Assembly (NCBI GenBank): GCA_928724745.1
Contig: CAKMXJ010000019.1
Span: 124,001 to 188,000 of the forward strand
Reading direction: 5' to 3'
Length of the DNA stretch: 64,000 nt
DNA from: Anthracocystis setariae
Taxonomy: Eukaryota; Basidiomycota; Ustilaginomycetes; Ustilaginales; Ustilaginaceae
Positions 9,855 through 20,011 of the stretch are shown piece by piece (positions within the stretch are counted from its first letter, which is position 1; every line of letters starts with the position of its first letter). A program made the position numbers and the translations under genes. The notes under the pieces are model-generated. The model saw only the letters and a program-made list of their open reading frames with translations, was not told the origin of the DNA and did not search any database.

Positions 9855-11696
9855 TCAGTAGCGCGAAAACGCCCGGTAGCCTTGACTTCGTGACCAGCTG
9901 CTGCAACTTTTCAACGGTAGCGACGCTGCGGGGACTGTCTGCGTTTGACTTTTGCTATCGTAAGATCGATGACTGCTGCTCGCCATCTGGGAGCAGGGAC
10001 GCACGCACAAGTCGGCCTTCGATTCCGCGCGTGACGTTGAGGGGTTCCAGTAAGGCAGCCTTTCTTTCGCTCCCACTGTCGAGCTGTCCCCCTCAGCACG
10101 CGTAGTGTTGCTCGATACTCTGATACAAGCGCCGTCTGCACAGTGTCGGATGTTCTGTAGTTCGCTCTTCATTTTCTCGAGGAAGCGGGTGAATGCTGGC
10201 ATCCGGAAGCCGTAGCCGAGCGGTTCCATGCCTAGCGTCTTGCGGTCCCGTTCGTGTTCTTCGTTCTTGGTCGTCAAGATGGCGAAGGTGGACGTCGTCG
10301 CATCGAGCAGGTTGATCAACATCTCTTGGTCCCGCACCATTCGGTTCCAAATTTCTCCATAGGATTCCACACAGCGCTGCGTCGCATCTTGCACAAAGCC
10401 CGCGGCCTGGTCCCAGTGACAGGGCTCCCTGCGTAAATTCGAGCGTCGCGAGTCGGTGAGTTCCCTCGAGGACGATTGCAGAGTGTTCGTATGCAAGCAA
10501 GGCTCGACGGCGGCTCGTTTGGCATTAAACCTACTGATCAAGTCGGGAGATTCCAGCTGCGATGCATACTGGTTCGAGGCATCTCTGCTTGTTTTCGTAC
10601 CCTCGTCCGACAATTCTGGATTCGACGGTTCAAACGACCACGTCGACTTCCTTCTACGCGTCCGCTGACGCTGCGCAACGCTTCGAGTTGCGTCGGAATA
10701 CCCGGGATCGTCTGCGATCGTGAGCACCTTTTTTCGCCTTACATAACGACGTTTCACCCGCAGGGGTGGTTCGATCTCAACGCCGTTCTCATCGGCATCC
10801 TGCGCTTCTGGTTGCAGCGATGGCCGCTTGGACTTGCTCTTGCCGAGCGAGAGGTCGAGAAAGTCCTCGGTAGTGTCGACAATGTCGTATTCGTCTCGAC
10901 ACCATTCTGGCACAGCATGAACCACGACATCGCCACATTTACTTTGAGGATTCGACGACGATGCAGCCGGGCTGGATGTGCTTGTCAAACTCGCGCTGGT
11001 GGCCGTCGCTCGAGGCAAGAGCTTGCTGGTGAGATTGGGCAGCGAAGCAGTGGTGGGGTTCGAGGTGGATGGATATGAGGCAGAGACAGCTTGCCGAGTT
11101 TTGATCGCTTCAGCGATCGAGATGTGGCAGATGTCTTTCGGGGGAGGGAGGGTGGTGCTGGTTGAGTCGTTGTCGGGTTTTGTCGCCACGCATGGTGGAT
11201 GTTGTGATGTGCGCTTCTGGATGTCGGTTTGGATGGATTGCTTCGCGGTTTGCTTCTCCATTGCCTTCTCCTTTTCCATGTCCGTTTCTTCTTCCAATCG
11301 CTTCTCCGCTTCCTCCCCGTCCTTGCCCTCGATGTGGACGAAGTCATGCATCACCTCCACGACCACCGTCTCATCTGGATCCGCCATCGCGTTCTCCAAC
11401 GAAAATTGGTTCTCGCCCCCCGTTCCAGCTTGAACTTGAACTACCGGCGCACAACCCACTGTATCTGCACTTTCTTCCCCATCCCCATGGCCCGCATCGT
11501 CCTGCAACCACTGAATGCGTGCCAGATCTGGTCCCAACTCAAACGGGTCGGATGGCTCCTCCTTCAATGCCGAGTTGACAATCTTGGGAGAACAAGGCGC
11601 CGTGGCAAAGTGGCAATAGATTTCTTGAAATTCTTCATCATCGTCTGCACCACCGCTCGTCATCATCATGGTCGTTGTCGTTGTCGTTGTCGTCAT
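9855..11696 (-). CDS. Hypothetical protein, acidic N-terminus, basic middle, helical C-terminal region
   Basis: 613 residues counted from the ATG at 11696; the frame extends upstream to 11804 only through non-ATG codons. Not recognised. The N-terminus is a Thr run, then acidic, followed by a Glu/Lys-rich stretch likely to form a coiled coil (the EEAEKRLEEETDMEKEKAME region). The middle holds basic clusters (RVKRRYVRRKK, RQRTRRRKS) that look like nuclear localisation signals. The most protein-like part is a C-terminal segment beginning WDQAAGFVQDATQRCVES, followed by a predicted helical tract that includes RDQEMLINLLDATTS. No enzyme motif is seen. The layout suggests a nuclear or chromatin-associated protein restricted to smuts or basidiomycetes, but that is inference only. 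Confidence 0.65.
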   Translation of the reverse strand: MTTTTTTTTMMMTSGGADDDEEFQEIYCHFATAPCSPKIVNSALKEEPSDPFELGPDLARIQWLQDDAGHGDGEESADTVGCAPVVQVQAGTGGENQFSLENAMADPDETVVVEVMHDFVHIEGKDGEEAEKRLEEETDMEKEKAMEKQTAKQSIQTDIQKRTSQHPPCVATKPDNDSTSTTLPPPKDICHISIAEAIKTRQAVSASYPSTSNPTTASLPNLTSKLLPRATATSASLTSTSSPAASSSNPQSKCGDVVVHAVPEWCRDEYDIVDTTEDFLDLSLGKSKSKRPSLQPEAQDADENGVEIEPPLRVKRRYVRRKKVLTIADDPGYSDATRSVAQRQRTRRRKSTWSFEPSNPELSDEGTKTSRDASNQYASQLESPDLISRFNAKRAAVEPCLHTNTLQSSSRELTDSRRSNLRREPCHWDQAAGFVQDATQRCVESYGEIWNRMVRDQEMLINLLDATTSTFAILTTKNEEHERDRKTLGMEPLGYGFRMPAFTRFLEKMKSELQNIRHCADGACIRVSSNTTRAEGDSSTVGAKERLPYWNPSTSRAESKADLCVRPCSQMASSSHRSYDSKSQTQTVPAASLPLKSCSSWSRSQGYRAFSRY

Positions 11697-12056
11697 GCTC
11701 TTGTTCACGCTTGAGGTGGTGGGATGATGAGGGATAGTCTGGCATTGGCTCGGGGAAGCAAGCAGCGCACAAGTGAGGACTTTCCCGGAGGGGGGGGGGC
11801 GCAACCGAGCGCTGCTGCAAAGAGGACCCCTTTGAGCTACGGTGGGGAAAAGAAAGAATGCTAAGTTTGTGCGTTGGAAAGCTTCTCGCGTGTGATGAGT
11901 GGCGACTGAGCTTGTGACTTGATGAATGTGCGCGGAAAAGCCAACCTTATCCGTCTGCGCACAGCATCCACCGTGACTCGAACGTAGCTCATCGACCTCA
12001 AACGCACGTCACAAACTGTGTACAATGCATTCGCATAAATCTATAGTCTACAGTGC
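11697..12056. other. Short intergenic region between two minus-strand genes
   Basis: 360 bp; contains a 9-bp G run near 11791 and no identifiable gene. It probably carries the promoter of the upstream-reading hypothetical gene and the 3' UTR of the Nab2-type gene. Confidence 0.5.
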
Positions 12057-13652
12057 TCAAACGTGTGCGGCATGCGGCGAGCTGACAACGGTCTCGCTCC
12101 TCTCGTCATCCTCCTGCTGTGCACCCGGAATAATCCTCTCCATCTCCTCATCCTCCACCTTGACCGCAAAAGCTTGCAACCTCTGAGCCATGGCAGCATC
12201 CCCACCCGCACTAGCCCTCACACCCACCGGATGAGTATAGTAGCAATCGAACCTCGTACACCCCAACCCGAACCTACACGGTGTCCCCTTTCCCCGGTCC
12301 GACGGATGCGAGAAAAAACAATCCGACCGAGTGCACGCTGCGCCAAACCTGCACGGCCGCGATGTGGGGTTGCTCGGCAACGCTGCATCCATCAACAGCG
12401 TCGTCTGAGCCATCGAATTAGCAGATGTGGATTTGGCTCTTGCGGCCAAGCTTGAGGTTGAAGGCGCATGAGAACGCCAAGTCAAGCGCGCAACGGCAGG
12501 CGATACGTGACCCCTTGTGCACTCCTTGTTGGTGCACTTTGCGCCGAAGCGGCAATTTTGAGAGTTGAGGACGAGAGCGTTGGGATCGCCGCCGGGCGCA
12601 GCGTTGGCGGGCGAGGCATGCGAATAGACACACATCGGGTTGGTGCAGCCCAGATTCCACCTGCATACCGACGACTCGGACGGCTCGGTGGGGAAGTTGG
12701 AGTCATGCACAGACTCTGACGCCTCCAGCGTGGGAGGGACCGGATTGGAGGGTAGCATAGGATCGATCCGGGACAAGATCGAGATCCCATTCGATTGGGA
12801 CGAATCTGGAGTTGCGGTGGGACCTTGGCTGTTGGAAGGAACAAAGACAGGTGCGCGTGGGTCGGGTATACCGGCACGGCCAAAGATACTGACCCCGCAG
12901 GCTTCTTGATAGCTCGGAGGAGCTTCGTCTGTGTCGTTGGAAGAGCCGGATGCGTCCGGGAAGAGCTCCTTGCCATGGTTGATGTTGCTCGGTTTCATCC
13001 CTCCGCGATTCAAGGCTCTTTGTAACGCGTTGGTAACCATCCTCGACTCGGCTGCAAGCAGTGGTGGATTCCTCTTCCTTTCCTCCGTCTTGTTTCGCCA
13101 GAACTGAGCTCCATCAAACGCTTCATCCCCACCGATCCTGCGAGACGTCATGGATGCCCTCCACGCTTGATCGCTGCTGTAATCTCTAGCTGGTCGCTCG
13201 CTTCTTCTGTGTGCGGGTGATCTGCTCCTTCGCCTCTTCCCTTCTGCTTCTCTTCGTCCTGCATCGGGTGATCTGCTTCGCCTCTCCCTCCTCTGCGTGC
13301 CTGTTGATCCGGATGCGATGGGACTTGTACTTGTGCTCGTGTCAACCCTGACGTTAGATACTGGTTGGCTTCCTTCCGTATTGCCCGCGCCAACCTGGTC
13401 GAGCGCGTTCTGCGTCTGCTCCCAAACCCACTGCGTAAAAGCTTGATCGTACTCGTCTCCGACTAGCTCCTTGAGTTCGCTGGTAACTTGCTCCGGCGTC
13501 TTTTGGTTGGCCAACATGACGACGATGTATTCGGCCATGACGGGGTCATCTTGGGTCGAGTAACCGCGGTTAGCGAGTTCGAGCTGGACAAGCGCCTGAA
13601 GCGTCTGTACGTGCGGTGCGGTCACGTCTATTGTACGGAACGGTGACGCCAT
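12057..13652 (-). CDS. NAB2: Nab2-type CCCH zinc-finger poly(A)-RNA-binding protein
   Basis: 531 residues from the ATG at 13652; the frame runs 31 residues further upstream but adds only Pro/Leu-rich leader. Residues 1-80 form a PWI-like helical domain resembling the Nab2 N-terminus (LANRGYSTQDDPVMAEYIV). A middle RS/SR-rich segment (RRERRSRSPDAGRREAEG and on) follows. Four CCCH fingers of the C-X5-C-X4-C-X3-H type lie in the C-terminal half: CRWNLGC..CVYSH, CRFGAKC..CTRGH, CRFGAAC..CFFSH and CRFGLGC..CYYTH. This spacing is that of Nab2/ZC3H14 fingers, which bind poly(A) and control tail length and mRNA export. Yeast Nab2 has seven fingers and only four are clear here. Nuclear. Confidence 0.82.
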   Translation of the reverse strand: MASPFRTIDVTAPHVQTLQALVQLELANRGYSTQDDPVMAEYIVVMLANQKTPEQVTSELKELVGDEYDQAFTQWVWEQTQNALDQVGAGNTEGSQPVSNVRVDTSTSTSPIASGSTGTQRRERRSRSPDAGRREAEGKRRRSRSPAHRRSERPARDYSSDQAWRASMTSRRIGGDEAFDGAQFWRNKTEERKRNPPLLAAESRMVTNALQRALNRGGMKPSNINHGKELFPDASGSSNDTDEAPPSYQEACGVSIFGRAGIPDPRAPVFVPSNSQGPTATPDSSQSNGISILSRIDPMLPSNPVPPTLEASESVHDSNFPTEPSESSVCRWNLGCTNPMCVYSHASPANAAPGGDPNALVLNSQNCRFGAKCTNKECTRGHVSPAVARLTWRSHAPSTSSLAARAKSTSANSMAQTTLLMDAALPSNPTSRPCRFGAACTRSDCFFSHPSDRGKGTPCRFGLGCTRFDCYYTHPVGVRASAGGDAAMAQRLQAFAVKVEDEEMERIIPGAQQEDDERSETVVSSPHAAHV

Positions 13653-14092
13653 AGTGAGGAGGGTGGGGGGAGGGAGATGGTTGGAAGAGGGACAAAAGAG
13701 TGGGGGAAGAAGCATAAAAAGTGGAGTGTCGAACGACTGAGCCAAATTCAGAGCTGAAATTTCTATCGGGACGGGATCGGACTATCGAGTTCAGCCCGAT
13801 GAGGAGCGAACGAGTAGTCGCAAATCGGCGTAAATGCACAAACCATTGCGTTGTGGTGCATCACCTCCATCTACCTCTCTCTCTCTTACCTACCTTTACC
13901 TCGACGCAACAGCAAACGGTGTCTTCTTCTCAACGATACTCAGCAGCCAAGCTAGACCAGGTATTAAGGTCTATCATCAGCAAACTGCATCTCTGCCGCG
14001 AAATCGTCGCCAGGAAACCTTCACTTCGATCCAATCATCACCCCCAACATCGTGCTTGCTGATCGCTCAGGTGCTCCGTTACATTCTCTAAA
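13653..14092. promoter_or_regulatory. Divergent promoter region NAB2-type / LSM4
   Basis: 440 bp between two divergent genes, pyrimidine-rich toward LSM4 (CTCTCTCTTACC near 13880). No specific motif is claimed. Confidence 0.5.
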
Positions 14093-14975
14093 ATGGTATG
14101 CAGCACTACCCGCACCTGGTCTCACAACCATGCCATCCTAGACATGTGCACCTGAGAATGCTCACCTTTTCGCTCCTTCCTCGCCCTGTTCGACTCTCGA
14201 CCCAAACAGTTGCCATTGTCACTACTCAACGCGGCGCAAAACAAGCCCATGGTACGTTCATCCCCGCCTCATCTCATCCCTCGCGCTGATCTTCAAATGA
14301 ACTTACCTTTGTGCTCTTTTCTCTCTTTCAATCTCTATCTGCTTGGCTACTTGGTGCAATTGCTTCACTGGACCCGATCGAAACTTGGCTCGACCCGCAC
14401 TATTCTTACCGGCTTCTTGCCCTGCCCTTATCGAATCGCAACAGTTGGTGGAGCTCAAAAACGGCTCAACATTCAACGGCCACCTCGTCGCATGTGACAA
14501 CTTTATGAACCTCACTCTCCGCCAAGTCTACGAAACCAGCGCTGTAAGCACCCTCCCCCTTTGCCTTCCCCCCTTTTTTCTCACTTGAAACTCACATTCG
14601 TCTTTCTCCTTGCTTGGTGTAGAGTGGCGAGCAGTTCTGGAAAGCCAACGAATGCTACATCCGTGGCTCAACCGTAAGTCTTATCCCCCCACCCCTCTCC
14701 CTTTCTTAAGCATCGCGTATACTGACTTGAGCACGTCGCGCTTGTAGATCAAATACTGTCGAGTCGCAGATACAGTCATCGACCAGGTCAAGGAACACGA
14801 AGAGGTCGCAAGGAAACAACGTCAACACGCCAACAATGGTGGTAACGCAGACAACAGAGGCGCAAGAGGTGGCTTCCATCGAGGCGGCGCAGGAGGTGCA
14901 GCGAGGGGCTCAGACAGAGGTGGTCCAAGATCCCACAACCACCCCACAAGAGGTGGAAGAGGAAGAGGTCAGTAG
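14093..14975 (+). CDS. LSM4: U6 snRNA-associated Sm-like protein LSm4 (five exons)
   Basis: Spliced exons 14093-14095, 14210-14251, 14445-14543, 14623-14673 and 14748-14975 give 140 residues. All four introns have GT..AG ends and keep the frame. The first coding exon is the ATG alone, followed directly by GTATGC. The product begins [20 protein letters not shown], exactly the LSm4 start, then [16 protein letters not shown] and [13 protein letters not shown] (Sm1 and Sm2 motifs), and ends in an Arg/Gly-rich tail ([17 protein letters not shown]). LSm4 is a subunit of the LSm2-8 ring on U6 snRNA and the LSm1-7 ring of mRNA decay; the RGG tail is linked to P-body assembly in yeast. Its 3' end is 168 bp from the converging anoctamin gene. 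Confidence 0.95.
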
Positions 14976-15143
14976 TTAGTGACAAGATCCCTCCTCATAA
15001 ACACTGTACAAGTAGCCGCGCTCCCCTTTCAACAAAACCACCAAATCACACACACACACACAACGCACAACTGGGCGTCCAGATGAGATCATACGCATTC
15101 CGATTCCAAAACCCAATCGTGCAAGTTTCATTCATTCATTCAC

Positions 15144-17681
15144 TCACTCATTCTTGGCAGAACCATGAATGGTGGCGAGTCCAACGTCGTTCTGCTCGCT
15201 CCAAAACGCGCCACCCAATCCTGCACTGAGATCATCCTTAATCGCCTCGACCTTGTCGTCCTCGCCCTGCTCGTGGACGTGACTCTTGATCGTCTCTACG
15301 CGCAACACCCACTCCCTCCTCCTTACCACCAACTCCTCCATACTTCCCCTCCACAGCATCCTCTCGAGGATATGCCTCAACCCACTTCTAACCAACGCAT
15401 ACATGTGTTCGGCAGCCAACGCTATCAACACTGCCGTCACGATCGCACCCGTCGCCCCACCGCCAGTGGCGATACTCTCCGGCACCAATCGCGACAAGCT
15501 CAACATCGACTGCACCTCGCAGCCCGCGCCACTCGCATAAACGTGACTGCGCATCTTGGTCTCGTACGTACTATGTCCCTCAAGATGGGCCTCCTCGCTC
15601 TGCTGGAACAGATACACCAACGCCGCATTGTTGAGCGCACTCAACCACGCAATGAACCCCAAAGTCTCCAACCATGGCCCAATCGTCTCGGCACGCACCG
15701 GCACAGGTCGTCGATTGTTCACCGAGATCTTGGCAGCGTCCGACCTGAGTTCGAAAAAGTTGTTGACAAACCCCATCAACGGCGACAGCGGCCACACGAC
15801 GGACCATAGCGTGATGAACCCGAATTGCGTCGCCATCTCGGCATAGTCGCCAAACAGATCGTATGCGGGCAAAGCGAGTTCCTTGCGCACCCTCGAGACG
15901 AAACGTCGTTCCGACTCGTCCACATTCGCACCACCATCACCGTTGAGCGGCGTGATATCGCCGGAAGACGAAGCGGTCCAGTCCCCCGTCCGCGTCGTCG
16001 CGGTACGCTGATCAGACGGCGACTTGGCCTCGGCCCTCTGCTCGCGCCACTCGGCCACCGCGCGCATCAGCACGGGCAACGCCAACTCGGTCAACGCATT
16101 GACAAACTGACTCGTCACACTCACCGCAAACAGCTGCGTATGCATCCTATCCGGGTTGATTTGAAAGTCGATCCCCTTGTCGCTGAGCTTCCCATCCCTG
16201 ATGGCGGCCTCGATCGAATCCTTGAAGAAACCCCTCTGCACCATCGCCTCCATAATCGTCTCGCCAAACGGAACATACACGTACGCCGACAGCATCAGCG
16301 CACCATACGCCGTAATCGCCTGCATGCCAAACCGCTTCAGCGTCAACGAGTAATCGTACGCCTTGGCACTATGATGGTTCTCCCACTTGGTGATCGCCAC
16401 CGCCGTCGCCTGCCACGCCGCCATGATCTGCGGTACCGCCGCCACCATCACCACCGTCGGAATCAACGGCACCGCCTGCTTCAACGGCCCATGATACAAC
16501 TGCGTCACAAAAATCTCGACGACAAACATGAGCGTCATCGTCGCTGCCAGCACGCTGGCGAAAACCGCCATGATCGGCAACGACACCACCACGCGCAGTT
16601 CGCGCCTCCACCACTCAAACACCTCCTCTGGCTCCTCGGTCGCAGGATCGATACGAGTGGTTCGAGGTACAAAGTCATACCTCCTCCTATCCACCTGACC
16701 GACCCCGAGCGTACCCCAGCGCACTGCCAGCTTGCGTTCCTTCATTCGCCATAGCTCGACGAACAGACAGCTCCAGCCCACCAGCCCGAGCGAGTACACC
16801 GCCGAAAACGGCTGGCCCAACGCCCAAAACACAAACCCCAACACCGCCGCCGGCGCCAGCGCTTGAAAGTAGAAGTTGAGGAAACCAAAGTACAGCGCTA
16901 CGTCCTCGCCAAAGTGTTCGCGGATCGAATCGAGATCGTCGAGGCCAATACCGGAAAACACCTTGGCAGGCGATGTATGCGACCAGCGTTTCATCCACGC
17001 CGAGTTGTACCTCGGATCGTGAATCGCACTCATATCCACCAGATGCGGGAACTCGGCCAGTCCCACCCTCAACCCAGCCCCAGCCGGCACAGGCGAGGTT
17101 TCACTTGCACGCTTGACCACATTCGACGCCAGATTCGGCAGCGTCAGCAAAGCGTCCACCAACCGCACCCTGGACGCTGCCGTTAAATGGAGCGAAGACG
17201 AAAGCTGAGTCTGCGCCGACTTGTCCCCATCATTCGTCAGGCTAGATGTGCGCGGCGGTGGAGGCTGAACCGAAAGCACGCCATGCAGATAATCCGACAA
17301 CGCTTCCTGCCTAGCCAGCCGATGCAGAAGCGCCGAATCGGCCTTGACAAAGATGAGGATCTGACCGCTCCCCTTAGCCCCTTCCCTGCTGGTAACGTGA
17401 AGACCGGTAGCCTTAATGCGTTCAACGAGCTGCTTATACTCGACGCCGATCCTTTCACGCTCCGACGTGGGCACTTTTCCACCTGCACCAAGATACTTTT
17501 TAGCGATGTGTTGGAAGACAAGGACGTAATCGGCGATTTGCGAGTCCGGGTGCGACTGTGGCAGTGGATAGTCGTGACCCTGTTTGGAAGGAGATGAGGT
17601 GGCCGCCGAGTCGATGCGGGAATACGTCGCCGTCGAGGAGGAGCCAGATGGCGGTGGAGCGTCGCGCTTAATCCCGTTCAT
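15144..17681 (-). CDS. Anoctamin / TMEM16-family membrane protein (Ist2-like)
   Basis: 845 residues from the ATG at 17681 (MNGIKRDAPPP); the open frame continues 110 residues upstream but that part looks like leader. The N-terminal cytosolic region has the anoctamin dimerisation-domain features (DYVLVFQHIAKKYLG, ILIFVKAD). About eight to ten hydrophobic spans then begin at LYFGFLNFYFQALAPAA, including ELRVVVSLPIMAVFASVLAA, WENHHSAKAYDYSLTLKRF and GFITLWSVVWPLSPLMGF, the last two being conserved family blocks. Fungal members are calcium-activated lipid scramblases or, as Ist2, tethers of cortical ER to the plasma membrane. The tail after the last span is short (about 60 residues) with no long basic sorting signal, so a scramblase role is the better guess. 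Intronless. Confidence 0.87.
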   Translation of the reverse strand: MNGIKRDAPPPSGSSSTATYSRIDSAATSSPSKQGHDYPLPQSHPDSQIADYVLVFQHIAKKYLGAGGKVPTSERERIGVEYKQLVERIKATGLHVTSREGAKGSGQILIFVKADSALLHRLARQEALSDYLHGVLSVQPPPPRTSSLTNDGDKSAQTQLSSSLHLTAASRVRLVDALLTLPNLASNVVKRASETSPVPAGAGLRVGLAEFPHLVDMSAIHDPRYNSAWMKRWSHTSPAKVFSGIGLDDLDSIREHFGEDVALYFGFLNFYFQALAPAAVLGFVFWALGQPFSAVYSLGLVGWSCLFVELWRMKERKLAVRWGTLGVGQVDRRRYDFVPRTTRIDPATEEPEEVFEWWRRELRVVVSLPIMAVFASVLAATMTLMFVVEIFVTQLYHGPLKQAVPLIPTVVMVAAVPQIMAAWQATAVAITKWENHHSAKAYDYSLTLKRFGMQAITAYGALMLSAYVYVPFGETIMEAMVQRGFFKDSIEAAIRDGKLSDKGIDFQINPDRMHTQLFAVSVTSQFVNALTELALPVLMRAVAEWREQRAEAKSPSDQRTATTRTGDWTASSSGDITPLNGDGGANVDESERRFVSRVRKELALPAYDLFGDYAEMATQFGFITLWSVVWPLSPLMGFVNNFFELRSDAAKISVNNRRPVPVRAETIGPWLETLGFIAWLSALNNAALVYLFQQSEEAHLEGHSTYETKMRSHVYASGAGCEVQSMLSLSRLVPESIATGGGATGAIVTAVLIALAAEHMYALVRSGLRHILERMLWRGSMEELVVRRREWVLRVETIKSHVHEQGEDDKVEAIKDDLSAGLGGAFWSEQNDVGLATIHGSAKNE

Positions 17682-18117
17682 GTTGACTCGGCAAGATGAT
17701 GGAGAGAAGGGGGGGGGAAACGAAGAGGTGAGAGCAACTCTGACGAGGTTTGTGCAGCGGCGAGGAGGCTGTGACAGCATCAACGTGCATGACTGTGCGT
17801 GTAAGAATATGCACGGACACTCAAATTTCAAATTATATATTTTCCGCTTTCGGCCGCTGAGAAACGAAAAAAAAAGAGCACAGCACAGTGCAGCGAGAAA
17901 TAATAATACTAGACAAATAATTTTCGAGTTGTACTTGGATGCTGACAGAGCTGCCGGATAAGCGAACGCGGTGCATCCACCAAAGCGGGCAAATTTGATA
18001 AGGCTTGACATTCAGCTAGCTGTTGTTTGTCATGGTGTACACAACTTCGACAGTGTAGAAGCTATCCAAGTACATATGCGAAAGGGCAAGGGGCCGCAGA
18101 ACGACCACTGTATCTTG
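17682..18117. other. Intergenic region upstream of the anoctamin gene
   Basis: 436 bp holding the anoctamin promoter and the 3' end of the carrier gene. It has an AT-rich patch (17825-17940) and no gene. Confidence 0.5.
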
Positions 18118-19376
18118 TCACGCAGTCAACGCTTTGCTGCGATTGCGAGCGGACAAGTACAGCAACACGAACAACGTCTCGATGCGTGCTTTCACCATCT
18201 GGAGTCAATCAAATCCAAATCGACCGTCAGTACCTATGCTCTCCTCTCTCTCTCTCTCTATATATATAAATATATATATATATACATCATCATCATCCAA
18301 GTGGATTCCACTTACCATCGTGGTGCCGAAACTGAACAGGCCTTTGATGAGTTGACTATCCAATCCTTGGTAGAGGCCCTTCCAACCGCCGCGCTTGAGT
18401 GTCTTGCGCAACACATCGAGCAGGTTTCGGTACATCTTCTTACCCGTTGGACTCCTCCACTGTAGCCTTGTCTTGCACAGGATCAGTGGGAATACGATCA
18501 TGGTCGAGATGCTGTTTCCGATCGCTGAAGTGATGAACGTCTGCAGACTTGACGGTTTCTCTCTCCTCTCCTTGGGGATGAGCAGGGTCGAGATCGCGTT
18601 GGTCGAGTAAAACGTCAATGCGGGCGAGATACTCAACATGGCCGCCGTTTCAAACCCTGACCACAACCCCAACCATCCTTTCTCCTGCACAATCTGGCGC
18701 AGCACATCGACGATCCCGGCACTCTCCGCATACCCTCCTTCATCATCCGACTCGCTGTCCGACCCATGCTGTCCCTCCTCGCTCTTCTTGCCCGCCTCCA
18801 CCTGCTCCTTGGACTTGTGCTTTGGCGTTGCGCTCGTCTGCATCCGCACCGTCACATTGCTCAGTGGCGTGGTGAAGAACCTCGACACTATCCCTGCCAA
18901 CGCCCCAATCGCCAAATCCTCGGCTGCGGTGATCACTATCCCTCTCCCCTTACCCTTACCCTTACCCTTACCTCCTTGGGGTGCAGGTGGGAGCTGCGCT
19001 CGTTTTCGCTGCTTGACTCTGTCCATGAAGAACGAGCGAAAGTAGAAGAACAGAAAGTTGGACAACGTATTTGACAAGGTATCCGAAGCCAAGCCTTGAT
19101 ACAACCCACGTACACCATTCTGATTCACGATCTCCTTCAACGCTGCCGAGATCGACTGGTATCCGGCCTTACCATCCCGACCGCGAGATTGCGTTTGGCA
19201 CCGTGTCGATAGCAGATCGAGTGGATACACCAGTGTGTTGGAAGTGATCGATCCCAACGCCCCCGCTGTCGCTTGTGCAAATGGTGGCTATACCACGAAA
19301 TCAAATCGTCAGTGATCTACGCCCAAGGAGCTTACAGCTGAGGATAGAAGATACTCACTAGCTCGCTTTGCGCCAT
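18118..19376 (-). CDS. Mitochondrial-carrier-family protein, peroxisomal adenine nucleotide transporter type (three exons)
   Basis: Exons on the minus strand are 19376-19359 (MAQSEL), 19287-18316 and 18198-18118 (MVKARIETLF..., stop TGA), joined by GTGAGT..TAG and GTAAGT..CAG introns, both phase 0. They give 356 residues. Three carrier signatures are visible: YPLDLLSTRCQTQ, TTPLSNVTVRMQTS and FPLILCKTRLQW, one per repeat of the six-span fold. The second signature and the N-terminus resemble Ant1/PMP47-type peroxisomal carriers, which import ATP in exchange for AMP for fatty acid activation. A Gly/Lys repeat GKGKGKGKGRG lies in the loop after repeat 1, and a charged Ser/Asp/Glu insert in repeat 2. 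Substrate assignment is inferred. The second intron contains a CT/TA microsatellite. Confidence 0.8.
18199..18315 (-). repeat. Carrier-gene intron 2 with (CT)n(TA)n microsatellite
   Basis: This 117-bp intron (GTAAGT..CAG) carries a CT tract (18244-18259) continuing into a TA tract (18258-18284). The frame stays open into the intron, so retained-intron mRNA would encode a different C-terminus ending near 18205. Confidence 0.75.
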
Positions 19377-20011
19377 GATGGAAGTGTAGCAGAAGAATGC
19401 GATGGGCGCGATGAAGAGGAAAGAAGGATGGATGGATTAGAAAGAAAGGTTTCTTGATATCTATCTATCTATCTGTCTCTGACAGTACGGCTACAGACTA
19501 GACACTTACCCGAGCTGCCAAAAAGGAAATTAAGAAAAGAAAAAAAAAATCGAGCAGGCGAGGCGGGCCAAATTCCCCCACCTTTTTGCCTTTTGTCATC
19601 CCATCCTCACGTCCGCCCCCCCCCCCCCCGGCTGCACCGGAAGAATTGGTCACCGATCCACTCCTCTTGCCAAGCTTAACGCCTGTGAAAATTCACTCCT
19701 CCACACAAAGCAGAAAATTAATAATAATGAAAGGGTGGGCATTTTTTGTTTTTGTTTTTTTTTTTTTTTTTTTCTAGAATTCTAGGCCTGATGACGTCGC
19801 TTCCAACTGCCACTGCCTTGTCCTGTACGCGGCGATACAATAGGAGCATCTATCTTCCCTCCACCCCGCCCTCTCCCCACCTCGACCCGCCCCCGCGCCA
19901 TCTACATCATATCAATCACAACCACATATCACACACCTGTTTCAAGTCGTATCAACTTAGCTTGCACTTTTAATCCCACTAAATTGAACCGCCGCAGACA
20001 TCCACTCTCCT
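19377..20011. other. Intergenic region between the carrier and GCN1
   Basis: 635 bp with the carrier promoter and the GCN1 3' UTR. It contains an ATCT array near 19458, a C run at 19617-19629 and a T run near 19757-19774. No gene seen. Confidence 0.55.

Noticed and set aside
18946..18971. CCCTTA repeats that look telomeric
   Set aside because: The unit is CCCTTA (TAAGGG on the other strand), not CCCTAA. It encodes the Gly-Lys repeat in the carrier protein.
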